Shown one piece after another: positions 1-7,895 of a stretch of 64,000 nt of DNA. The position numbers were made by a program, and so were the translations under genes. The stretch's first letter is position 1; every line of letters begins with the position of its first letter. Source of the DNA: Candidatus Chloroploca asiatica (lineage in GTDB: Bacteria; Chloroflexota; Chloroflexia; Chloroflexales; Chloroflexaceae); contig NZ_LYXE01000090.1 of the NCBI RefSeq assembly GCF_002532075.1, forward strand, positions 186,001 through 250,000, given 5' to 3'. The notes below the pieces were generated by a model. It saw only the letters and a program-made list of their open reading frames with translations. It had not been told where the DNA came from and did not search any database.

Positions 1-431
1 GCGATATCACCGCAGCTTCGCGGCTCTGGGGGGAAGAGCGTTGTCACTCAGCGTATGCCTGGCGCAGTGTCCAGGCCGGTGGGGCGACGCTCGCCTTTGG
101 TTCCGATGCGCCCGTTGAGACGATGAATCCGTGGTTGGGCATCCACGCTGCGGTGACGCGCCAACGCCCCGATGGTACACCAGCAGACGGTTGGTATGCC
201 GAGCAATGCCTGACGGTCGAAGAAGCCCTGCGTGCCTATTGTTATGGGCCGGCAGTGGCAAGTGCTGAAACCGCGTTGAAAGGGACACTGACACCCGGTA
301 AGTTGGCCGATCTTGTTGTGTTGACCGGTGATCCCTTACAGTGCCGTGCCGATGAACTTGGAGCGATAACGGCAGCGATGACGCTTGTTGATGGCCAGGT
401 GGTGTTTGAGCGTTCGTCATCAGGCGGATGA
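1..431 (+). CDS. Amidohydrolase, YtcJ/Amidohydro_3 type, C-terminal part
   Basis: The reading frame is open from the left edge, so the gene is cut by the window; about 142 C-terminal residues are present. Just before residue MNPW the frame reads FGSDAPVETMNPWLGIHAAV, which matches the metal-site Asp motif of YtcJ-like metal-dependent hydrolases (AepA / formamide deformylase group). It then continues with a typical helix (EALRAYCYGPAVAS) and the closing GTLTPGKLADLVVLTGDP beta element of the amidohydrolase composite barrel. Such enzymes hydrolyse C-N bonds in small amides; the substrate cannot be read here. An ATG at 123 is internal, not the start, because the conserved Asp lies upstream of it. 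An MFS exporter follows 39 bp later on the same strand. Confidence 0.85.
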   Translation, partial: DITAASRLWGEERCHSAYAWRSVQAGGATLAFGSDAPVETMNPWLGIHAAVTRQRPDGTPADGWYAEQCLTVEEALRAYCYGPAVASAETALKGTLTPGKLADLVVLTGDPLQCRADELGAITAAMTLVDGQVVFERSSSGG

Positions 432-470
432 GGAAAGGAGCAGGCGAAGGCTTGATCTTCGTCGGTAGGT

Positions 471-1673
471 ATGTACAAGAATAAAGCCTTTATCGCTGTT
501 TCAAGTGGCCACTTTGTGGTTGATGTGCTCAATAGTACGGGGGCCGTGTTGCTCGCGGTGCTCAAAGAGCCACTCGGGTTGAGTTATGCGCAGATCGGGA
601 CAGCCCTGGCGATCTATCTGCTCATTGGTTCATTGTCACAGCCATTGTTTGGCTGGCTTTCCGACAAGGCCCCGGGCCATACGATGCTACTCGCGGCCGT
701 CAGTGTCGCCTGGATGGCTTTCTTCTTTACGCTGGTCGCCCTTGCCCCAACATGGACATGGCTTCTGCCCGTTTTTCTGCTGGCTGCCCTTGGGAGTGGC
801 CTCTTTCATCCGATTGGCACAGCGGCTTCGTCAGTGGCGGTGCCTGACCGTGCGGCCAGTGCGACGTCAATCTTCTTCTTTTCAGGCCAGGTCGGCCTCG
901 CAGTGGGGCCTTTTCTCGCCGGTATTCTCGCCGGTCGCTTTGGCGCGATCGGGTTGCTCCCGTTGACCGCAATTGCAGTTATCCCCATCGGCCTCTTGCT
1001 CGCTTCGGCCCGTACGCAAACCAAGGGCGAACCGCGCCAAAAGCGGAAGGCCTCCGCCCAGCAGACGGCACGAACCTGGACGTTGCTTGGGGTTGTGCTA
1101 ATTGCAGCGTTTGTCTTGCTGGTCGCAGTCCGCTCGTCGATCCAGGCAGTCTATCAGGCTTATCTGCCGCAACTCTTCCAGGGGCGCGGTTGGGAGCCAG
1201 CCCTGTTTGGGTTGCTGGCCGGTGTCTTTATGGCTGCCGGGGCCGTCGGGCAGATCCTCAATGGGATGCTCGCGGATCGTCACGGGATGCGCGTGGCGAT
1301 TGTTGGCCCGTTGCTCTTGAGTGTGCCGGTTGGTCTGCTCTGTCTCTTGACCCCGTCGATTGCGGTTGCGTTTATCGCGTGTGCAGGCGCAGGTTTGCTG
1401 ATTGGTGGCCAGCATAGTGTGCTCGTGGTGCATGCCCAGCGGATGTTGCCCGTCCAACGAGGTTTTGCTGCCGGGCTGATCCTTGGGTTTACCTTTGCCA
1501 GCGGGGCCATCGGCACCTGGGTGGCGGGGCAACTCGCAAATCAGGTTGGTATGCAGACGGTGATGGTCTGGGCGACGTTGTTGGGCTTGCCAGCGGCCCT
1601 GCTTGCACTGGCAATGCCTGGGACACCGCGTGTCGTCAGAGAAGTGGCTGCGCCTGCGTCAGCAGCCGATTAG
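471..1673 (+). CDS. MFS transporter, fosmidomycin-resistance (Fsr)-like
   Basis: This is a 400-residue inner-membrane protein with about twelve hydrophobic segments in two halves separated by a basic loop near residues 180-200 (KGEPRQKRKASAQQ). The start SSGHFVVDVLNSTGAVLLAVLK and the loop PLFGWLSDKAPG are typical of the Fsr branch of the major facilitator superfamily; the second half has the matching loop NGMLADRHGMRV. Members export small molecules using the proton gradient, and fosmidomycin resistance is only the name of the founding member, so the real substrate is unknown. The ATG at 471 gives a full-length protein; the ribosome site is weak (gtaggt). It may be co-transcribed with the upstream amidohydrolase. 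Confidence 0.85.
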   Translation: MYKNKAFIAVSSGHFVVDVLNSTGAVLLAVLKEPLGLSYAQIGTALAIYLLIGSLSQPLFGWLSDKAPGHTMLLAAVSVAWMAFFFTLVALAPTWTWLLPVFLLAALGSGLFHPIGTAASSVAVPDRAASATSIFFFSGQVGLAVGPFLAGILAGRFGAIGLLPLTAIAVIPIGLLLASARTQTKGEPRQKRKASAQQTARTWTLLGVVLIAAFVLLVAVRSSIQAVYQAYLPQLFQGRGWEPALFGLLAGVFMAAGAVGQILNGMLADRHGMRVAIVGPLLLSVPVGLLCLLTPSIAVAFIACAGAGLLIGGQHSVLVVHAQRMLPVQRGFAAGLILGFTFASGAIGTWVAGQLANQVGMQTVMVWATLLGLPAALLALAMPGTPRVVREVAAPASAAD

Positions 1674-1678
1674 GCTGT

Positions 1679-1786
1679 TTGACGCAAAGGCGCAGAGGCG
1701 CGAAGGTTTGAGGGAGCTGCATGTGCAGCTTTGCGCCTTTGCGCCTTTGCGTCAACACGAGTCAACCTTCTATGCAAGGTATTGGC
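1679..1786. repeat. Dispersed foldback repeat, copy 1
   Basis: Near-perfect arms beginning ttgacgcaaaggcgc and ending cctttgcgtcaa flank a central palindrome agctgcatgtgcagct. The tail gtcaaccttctatgcaaggtattgg recurs in reverse orientation at 17763-17891 next to the same arms, so the two loci are copies of one element. This copy lies between convergent genes, after the MFS gene and before the stop of the tricorn gene, and may also act as a terminator. Confidence 0.8.
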
Positions 1787-1794
1787 CCTAAGTC

Positions 1795-4700
1795 TCACCT
1801 GTTCTCCCCAAGCAAGACCGCCACGGCGGCGTCGAGCTGACGGTCACGTCCGAGCGCCCATTCACCAAGCGGCCGCGTCACATCAACATCGACTGGGCGC
1901 CCGTGCCCTTCAAGGTGCTCACCTTCTGGCGTCAACACCGCAAAACTCGGGAGCCTGAAGAAAGCCCCGTCGAGCAGGCGAATATTGTGCGTCCAGATAA
2001 CTGCTCCGGCGGTTGGGCGGCCAACAATCTTGCCCAGCCCGAGCCGACGATAGCTCTCGCTCAGCATTTCGGTATTGCTGGCCGAGTGTTCGTTGGTGAC
2101 GAGCACCGTTGGTTTGTTGAGAATACGATTCCCAGACATATGGGCCGCATCGATAGTGGCTTGTTGGCGGAAGCTACTGAGCACAACGGTACGACGGGTT
2201 AAGAGATCAAGAATAAAGGTGGCAGTGTGTCCACCAGAGTTATAGCGTACATCAATAATGACACCCTCTTTGCCGTGGGCTTCAGCATCAAGATCGGCCA
2301 GGAATTGCTGGTACGCATCGTAACTCATACGCTCGATATGGACATACCCGAGCCGTCCACCACTGATACGGTGGACGTAGGCCTCATTGCTCATGACCCA
2401 GTCACGGTAACGCAGGTAGGCGTAGTCGTGTCCATTCAGGGGGCGCAGATCAACCTCACGGGTTGGCCCATCATGGTCAGGATCTTCGGCAAGCGTCAGA
2501 CGAATGCGCCGGCCAACACTGCGACGCATCAGACGATCCAGACTCGTCTCGGTGGTCAACAGAGTACCATTAATTGCGACGAGATATTCGCCGGGGCGCG
2601 GTGGCAGAGGCCCCATGGCAACCGGACTATCAGGAATCAGGCGCTGCACCCGCAAGCATCCGCTTGTGATGAGTTCAACCGGATCAAAGAGCACCCCAAT
2701 ATATCCATCACTGCCCATCCACCTACCCGGACTGCTACCCAGATGCGAGGCCCGCAATTCGCCAGTCATCAAATTGATCAAGGTGTGCAACTCGTCGGTT
2801 GTCTGGGCACCTTCGATCAAGGGGGCAAAACGCTCGCGCAACACGGCCCAATCCTGACCACGAAAGGTCGGATCATAGAAGTTGTCACGAAGCGCACGCC
2901 AGGCCTCATGAAAGATCTGCTGTTTGTCACGGTGAAAGTCGACCGTTACGTCGCCACGAACATGCACTTTGACCGGTTCATTGCCGGCAGGAAATTTACG
3001 AATCGTGATCGTACCATCTTCGAGGGCAAAAAAGGCTCGGCCATCAGGTGTGAACTGCACAGCCGCTTTGGAACTTTCACTCGCCGTCAACTGACGTGGC
3101 GGATGCCCACGACGTGGTTCATCGAGCGGCATACTCCAGATATTGACCTTATCGGCGACGACGGCAAGCAACAGCAGATCGCGGCTATCAGGGCTAATTG
3201 CGGCAGCACTGGCGTCCATCTGGATAGGTGTAAGAAAGTGGAGGCGGCGCTCAATCCCTTCAAAAACAATCACCGGGCTAGCTTCAGGCTGTTCAGGGGA
3301 TGACGTGCTTGTCGCCGGCGCTGCCGTCTCAGTTCGGGTGACAGGATCACGATCAGCAGGAAGCTGCGATGGGGCCGTTGTTTCGGGCGTTTCATCGGGA
3401 TCTTCTGGCTCGGTTGGTGGCTCAAACTCAACCGCAATTTTTTCGATTGGCCGCTTATACTCTTCTTTCGATGGCTCTTTGTCCTTCTCTTCAAAGAGTT
3501 TCTCAAATTCAGCTTCACGAAAGAGCGGGTTCTGGGGGCGCAGATCAACGCAGACAATCTGGGCCTCGGCGCGGTATTGTCGCGTGGTAAAGATCAAGTG
3601 CTGCCCGTTCGGTGACCAGAGCAAATTGCTGCCCCCAAGGTTACTCAAAAAGGTAATCTGGCGTGGTTCACCGCCCTCCAACGACACCACATAACTGTTG
3701 CTAAAAAAGTGCTCGTCCTGAGCTAGATAGGCAAGCCAGCGGGAATCGGGAGACCAGCAGAGATCAGCGGAGACAACAAAGCGTGCCCGACACAGTTCAC
3801 GGGCCTCTTCACCGTTCAGACTGACCAGACGTACGGCTTCGGTCTGGCTGAGATACGCGATCCACTTGCCATCGGGTGAAATCCTTGGCATCGCTTTGGG
3901 GGTAAGATCGGTGGTAAGCCGCGTCTCTTTGCGCACAACCACATCGTAGCGATAGATCTCATCTTCACCGTGACGATCCGAGAGATAGATCAGACTACGG
4001 CTATCAGGCGTCCAGGCGACCTGGCGTTCACGAGCGCGGGTATCGGTGACGCGGAAGGAAGGCCCCTGACGCACGTCACGTTCCGTCTCTTTATCGGCAA
4101 AATCAACAAAGACCTGACCACGGGCAATAAAAGCAATCTTTTTGCCATCGGGGCTGAGGCGTAATTCACTAAAATGGCGCGGCCAGCTCTCTTCGCGCAC
4201 CGGTGTGACCTTGCTATCACCACGGGCGGTAATGGCGAGCGGAGCGGCTTCACGCGTCGCAAGATCGAGATGCCAGATCTGGAAGTTCCGTTCAAAGACG
4301 ATCAAACTAGCGTTACGGGCGATCTGAGGAAAAAGCAAACGACCATCTTCAAAGGTCGTTATGCGTTGCGGCTCGGTGCCATCAAGGGCGAGATACCAGA
4401 GATTTTCGACCCCATCGCGGTCACTGACAAAATAGATCCCCGCCCCGTCAGGTGCCCACAACGGCCAGGCATTGCGGCCAGCATAGGCGCCAGGGAGAGC
4501 AGTCACAGGCGGGGTTGCGGGTCCAGTGGGCTGTGGGCCAGCAAGCAATTGCAAGGCCGTATAATTCCCGGTTTTCCATGCATCAGTTTCAGCGCTCGGG
4601 CCAAGCCAGATCTCACCAGGTGAGAAGGGATCTGGCCCACGCCGCCACCAGCGATCACGGATATTGCAGAAGGCCAGACGTGTCCCCGTCGGATCGATGC

Positions 4701-5121
4701 TCACCGCACCAAGGTTTTCGTAGGGTTCACTATAGATGAGCGCCGGAGTACCGCCAGTGAGCTTGACCCGATAGATACTGTCACCCATCTGCTCACGATT
4801 CGCCGTAAAATAGATCGCCTGACCATCATGTGCCCAGGCTTCGACGGTTGAACGGCCATCGTGAAACGTCAACTGGCGGACCGCGCCACCGTCAAGGGGC
4901 AACACATAGATTTCGCCATTGCCATTGCGATCAGCCGTAAAAGCGAGGCTGGCACCATCGGGGCTAAACCGAGGATTCTTGTGACTGGCCGCGTGGGCCG
5001 TCAAGCGTTCGGCTCTGCCACCTGAGGCTGCCACAAGCCAGATATCACCAGCATAAACAAAAGCAATCTGGGAGCCATCGGGATCGATGCTAGGAGTCCG
5101 AAAATAGGGTTGTGTGCTCAT
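1795..5121 (-). CDS. Tricorn protease homologue (S41 family)
   Basis: This 1108-residue protein starts with two blocks of beta-propeller repeats (SPDG, WSPDSR, TPDGR motifs, residues 1-330 and 330-700). A charged Pro/Thr/Glu linker near 555-640 interrupts the second block. A tail-protease-like core follows: a PDZ-type segment (GEYLVAINGTLL), GVIIDVRYNSGG, and the nucleophile region NEHSASNTEM around residues 1010-1019. Tricorn proteins degrade oligopeptides released by larger proteases; the length and order match the family. No signal peptide is visible, so it is probably cytoplasmic. The ATG overlaps the stop of the upstream SDR gene by four bases (ATGA), so translation is probably coupled. 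It is the last gene of a three-gene operon. Confidence 0.92.
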   Translation of the reverse strand: MSTQPYFRTPSIDPDGSQIAFVYAGDIWLVAASGGRAERLTAHAASHKNPRFSPDGASLAFTADRNGNGEIYVLPLDGGAVRQLTFHDGRSTVEAWAHDGQAIYFTANREQMGDSIYRVKLTGGTPALIYSEPYENLGAVSIDPTGTRLAFCNIRDRWWRRGPDPFSPGEIWLGPSAETDAWKTGNYTALQLLAGPQPTGPATPPVTALPGAYAGRNAWPLWAPDGAGIYFVSDRDGVENLWYLALDGTEPQRITTFEDGRLLFPQIARNASLIVFERNFQIWHLDLATREAAPLAITARGDSKVTPVREESWPRHFSELRLSPDGKKIAFIARGQVFVDFADKETERDVRQGPSFRVTDTRARERQVAWTPDSRSLIYLSDRHGEDEIYRYDVVVRKETRLTTDLTPKAMPRISPDGKWIAYLSQTEAVRLVSLNGEEARELCRARFVVSADLCWSPDSRWLAYLAQDEHFFSNSYVVSLEGGEPRQITFLSNLGGSNLLWSPNGQHLIFTTRQYRAEAQIVCVDLRPQNPLFREAEFEKLFEEKDKEPSKEEYKRPIEKIAVEFEPPTEPEDPDETPETTAPSQLPADRDPVTRTETAAPATSTSSPEQPEASPVIVFEGIERRLHFLTPIQMDASAAAISPDSRDLLLLAVVADKVNIWSMPLDEPRRGHPPRQLTASESSKAAVQFTPDGRAFFALEDGTITIRKFPAGNEPVKVHVRGDVTVDFHRDKQQIFHEAWRALRDNFYDPTFRGQDWAVLRERFAPLIEGAQTTDELHTLINLMTGELRASHLGSSPGRWMGSDGYIGVLFDPVELITSGCLRVQRLIPDSPVAMGPLPPRPGEYLVAINGTLLTTETSLDRLMRRSVGRRIRLTLAEDPDHDGPTREVDLRPLNGHDYAYLRYRDWVMSNEAYVHRISGGRLGYVHIERMSYDAYQQFLADLDAEAHGKEGVIIDVRYNSGGHTATFILDLLTRRTVVLSSFRQQATIDAAHMSGNRILNKPTVLVTNEHSASNTEMLSESYRRLGLGKIVGRPTAGAVIWTHNIRLLDGAFFRLPSFAVLTPEGEHLEGHGRPVDVDVTRPLGEWALGRDRQLDAAVAVLLGENR

Positions 5122-5909
5122 GCTTCTTTCCAGCCAATCGCGTTGCCAAGGATGCGTTCGATCAAGCCCGGGAAGAGCGCCGCAGCGATCACACCGATAC
5201 GGTCACCAACGGTAACATAGGTAACCCGCGCCGGGCGACGGGCCACCCGCAGAATGGTACGGGCCACCACCTCAGGGCCTACGCCGGGGGGTGAAAAGCG
5301 CCGTTGTTCCCCCCCTTTGCCCAGACGATTCTGGCTGAAACCAGTGCGCGTTGTGCCTGGGCGTACGACCGAGACATTGATGCCACTGCCCTGTAATTCC
5401 ATGCGGAGGGCATCGCTCAGGCGTTCAAGGCCAGCCTTGGCCGCAGCGTAACCACCCAGATAGGGCAGGGGTTGCACCGCCAGCACCGTTGAAACATTGA
5501 TGATATGCCCACGACCGCGTGCGCGCATCACCGGAAGCACCGCCTGCATCAGGGCGAGGGGGCCAAAGAGATCGACGGCGAGGGCACGGGTGAGATCATC
5601 GTGATCGAGGCTGCTGACCGGGCCAGACAGACCAACGCCGGCATTATTGATCAACAGATCGACCGTACCATATCCGTTGACCGCCTGACTAATCAAGTTT
5701 TGACAGGCCACCGGATCAGCCACATCGGTTGGCACAACCAGATGCGTTCCGGGCAGGCTCGCCGCCAGGCGGGCGAGGGGATCAGGTGAACGGGCAGCAA
5801 GTACTAGGTGTGCGCCGGCATGCGCAAACGCCCGCGCTGTTGCGGCGCCAATGCCCGCAGAAGCCCCGGTCACAACCACAACATTTCCTGCAAGTGTACG
5901 CATACTCAT
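5118..5909 (-). CDS. Short-chain dehydrogenase/reductase
   Basis: This is a 263-residue classical SDR. It has the cofactor motif TGASAGIG (residues 14-21), NNAG (88-91), catalytic Ser140, and YxxxK with Tyr154 and Lys158. The Ala-Ala-Arg after the second strand suggests NADP(H), but this is not certain. The C-terminal hydrophobic stretch (VGDRIGVIAAALFPGLIERIL) resembles SDRs that associate with membranes. It sits between HMG-CoA lyase and tricorn, overlapping each by four bases, so the three are almost certainly one transcript. The substrate cannot be inferred; a leucine or acyl-CoA breakdown role is only suggested by the neighbour. Confidence 0.9.
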   Translation of the reverse strand: MSMRTLAGNVVVVTGASAGIGAATARAFAHAGAHLVLAARSPDPLARLAASLPGTHLVVPTDVADPVACQNLISQAVNGYGTVDLLINNAGVGLSGPVSSLDHDDLTRALAVDLFGPLALMQAVLPVMRARGRGHIINVSTVLAVQPLPYLGGYAAAKAGLERLSDALRMELQGSGINVSVVRPGTTRTGFSQNRLGKGGEQRRFSPPGVGPEVVARTILRVARRPARVTYVTVGDRIGVIAAALFPGLIERILGNAIGWKEA

Positions 5910-6838
5910 CCTGTCAAATGTTTACAGATCCCGGCCTTGATTGTCTGGCCTGGTACTTCATGGCCCAGCAAGCGTTCAAGGAGGCGGGCCGCACGCATTA
6001 ACGCGGGCAGATCAAGCCCGGTTGTCACCCCCAGTTCGTGCAACATATGCGTCAGATCCTCGGTACAGAGATTGCCCGGAGCGCCGGGGGCAAATGGGCA
6101 CCCGCCGATCCCCCCGATGCTGCTATCAAAGGTCGTAATACCAAGTTGCAACGCTGCGAGCACATTGGCAAGCCCGGCCCCGCGAGCGCTATGCAAATGG
6201 AGCCGCAGCGACTGGCGGGGAAAGCGCTCACGGAAGGCACAGATGATCTGTTGCACCAGCAGCGGATGGGCCATTCCCGTCGTATCACCAAGGGTCACCT
6301 CGCCCGCGCCAAGATCGAGCAACTGACCACAAAGATCGAGCACCCGTTCAACCGGTACATGGCCTTCAAACGGGCACCCAAAAGCCACCGAGAGAACCGC
6401 ATCAAAAGCAATCCCGGCCTGACGCACCAACAGGCTCATCTCGGCAACCTGATCAAGCGATTGCGCAATACCCATGTTGACATTGCTCTGATTGTGACTT
6501 TCCGTCGCACTGAGAAAGACCTGCACAAGATCAACACGTGACGCAACCGCGCGTTGTGCCCCCACCAAATTAGGAGCAATGGCACAATACATCACCTCGG
6601 GATGGCGCGGCAACTGAGCAAACACCTCGGCCGTATTCGCCATCTGGGGCACCTGTTGAGGACGGACAAAGGCCCCGACCTCGATCTGGCGCAGACCGGC
6701 GTCACGAAGTGCGGCAATCAGTTCAAGTTTCTCGGCAGTGGTGAGCACCACCGACTCATTTTGGAGCCCATCACGTGGTCCGACTTCGCGAATCGCGGCA
6801 TACGAAGGCAGGGCCATCGGGCTAGCAATGCTTGTCAT
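5906..6838 (-). CDS. mvaB: Hydroxymethylglutaryl-CoA lyase
   Basis: This 310-residue TIM-barrel lyase of the DRE-TIM family begins with the REVGPRDGLQNE metal/catalytic motif and continues with IEVGAFV, GDTTGMAHP, the HLHSARG metal-ligand motif and the loop GGCPFAPGAPGN that carries the active-site Cys of HMG-CoA lyases. The usual H-x-H-D/N-T segment is H-L-H-S-A here, a mild deviation. The reaction splits 3-hydroxy-3-methylglutaryl-CoA to acetoacetate and acetyl-CoA, as in leucine breakdown. The start at 6838 is chosen because it has an AGAGGT site and begins just before the conserved domain; a longer in-frame ATG at 6985 would translate a palindromic upstream region. It is first in the operon with the SDR and tricorn genes. 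Confidence 0.9.
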   Translation of the reverse strand: MTSIASPMALPSYAAIREVGPRDGLQNESVVLTTAEKLELIAALRDAGLRQIEVGAFVRPQQVPQMANTAEVFAQLPRHPEVMYCAIAPNLVGAQRAVASRVDLVQVFLSATESHNQSNVNMGIAQSLDQVAEMSLLVRQAGIAFDAVLSVAFGCPFEGHVPVERVLDLCGQLLDLGAGEVTLGDTTGMAHPLLVQQIICAFRERFPRQSLRLHLHSARGAGLANVLAALQLGITTFDSSIGGIGGCPFAPGAPGNLCTEDLTHMLHELGVTTGLDLPALMRAARLLERLLGHEVPGQTIKAGICKHLTG

Positions 6839-6855
6839 CAACGACCTCTTGGTAC

Positions 6856-6988
6856 TGCATGCAGCGGCTCTGCTGCATGCATACACGTTTCGTTGCCGTC
6901 CTATGCTTGGGTTGGCGACAACGGCAAGCAAAGCTTGGGGTTGTCGCCAACCCAAGCAAGACTCCTGGAGGCCGCAAGCCCCCAAACG
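6856..6988 (-). promoter_or_regulatory. Two palindromes upstream of HMG-CoA lyase (upstream hairpin family, locus A)
   Basis: A 10-bp stem (tgcatgcagc, 6856-6865 with 6872-6881) is followed by a perfect 19-bp stem, 6904-6922 with 6940-6958, with arms starting tgcttgggttggcg. The flank read on the minus strand, CTCCAGGAGTCTTG, is shared with the element at 9836-9910 and has a related form before the gene at 61276. The position in front of mvaB suggests a leader structure, although a role as a repeat is equally possible. The rest of 6839-7261 holds no gene that I can support. Confidence 0.6.
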
Positions 6989-7261
6989 CTGATCAAAAAC
7001 GATCTTCCATATGCATGGTAGATGAGCGTAGGATGCTTGTCAAACATCAGAGTGTCAAATAAATTGCAAGCAGAAAGAGCTTGATCTGGTATTTCATCAT
7101 GCTGGTGGTTGCGAAGTGCATAATCTGTGGTTATAATCTTTCTTGTTACTACGTAACTCATCTGTAACCATTTCTGGTACGCTCAAAACATACATAAGCT
7201 ATGTATTGACGCAAAGGTTTTAGGAACAGCACACCGAGTGCAATATATAAGGAGGGTCGGC

Positions 7262-7834
7262 ATGGACTGGACGAAGCAGGCGAATGATATGCTCAAGACC
7301 TTTACAACCACACAGCAGAAGGTCTGGGAGAGTTGGGTCTCCTCAATGCAAATGATGGCAACACCCCAGAGCCCAGAGGCCTGGCAGAAGACCGTTGATA
7401 CCTGGCGTGGTACCGTAAAGTATGCTCTTGAGCAGCAGCTTGAACTGACCAAGTTGTGGGCCGAGAGCGTGGCCGCTTCTTCCGTGAGCATGCCAAACAT
7501 GCCTGGTATGCCAAACATGCCTGTCATGCCTGGTATGCCAACCATCCCTGGCATGCCAACCATCCCTGGTATGCCGGCAACTTCGGTTGAGTGGACACGC
7601 CAGATGCTCGAGATGACCCGGACCTGGACTGATACCCAGGTTCGTTTTTCCGAGAACTGGTTTGAGATGTTGAAGAAGGCTGAGCCGAGCATGATGGCGC
7701 AGACGTTTGATATGGCACAGGCCCAGAAGATCATGGCGATGTGGCAGGATGCCGCCCAGAAGGCGGTTGAGGCTCAGACCCAGTTCAGCCAGATGATGAT
7801 GAAAGCGGCAACAGGCGACGGCTCCAAAAAGTAA
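7262..7834 (+). CDS. Phasin-like protein with Met-Pro-rich linker
   Basis: This is a 190-residue, largely helical protein rich in Gln, Trp and Met. Its N-terminal helix (TKQANDMLKTFTTTQQKVWE) and C-terminal helices (MMAQTFDMAQAQKIMAMW) resemble phasins that coat polyhydroxyalkanoate granules. Between them, around residues 79-104, lies a run of MPGMP/MPTIP repeats. The name phasin comes from overall style (helical, Gln-rich, WxxAAQKAVEAQ), not from a firm match. The start at 7262 follows an ideal AAGGAGG site; a start at 7238 would precede that site. It is a single gene, closed by a bidirectional hairpin. No PHA synthase gene is in this window. Confidence 0.65.
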   Translation: MDWTKQANDMLKTFTTTQQKVWESWVSSMQMMATPQSPEAWQKTVDTWRGTVKYALEQQLELTKLWAESVAASSVSMPNMPGMPNMPVMPGMPTIPGMPTIPGMPATSVEWTRQMLEMTRTWTDTQVRFSENWFEMLKKAEPSMMAQTFDMAQAQKIMAMWQDAAQKAVEAQTQFSQMMMKAATGDGSKK

Positions 7835-7860
7835 GCACGCCCAAGCAAGAGCTTGCACGT

Positions 7861-7891
7861 GACACGACCACCGTTATCTGGTGGTCGTGTC
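7861..7891. terminator. Bidirectional hairpin between convergent genes
   Basis: A perfect 12-bp stem (gacacgaccacc with ggtggtcgtgtc) and a 7-nt loop lie between the end of the phasin-like gene and the end of the ABC transporter gene. Confidence 0.75.
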
Positions 7892-7895
7892 GGTG

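Noticed and set aside
2227-3303. Long 358-codon open frame opposite the tricorn gene
   Set aside because: It lies wholly inside a gene with clear domains on the other strand, has no ribosome site and no recognisable motif.
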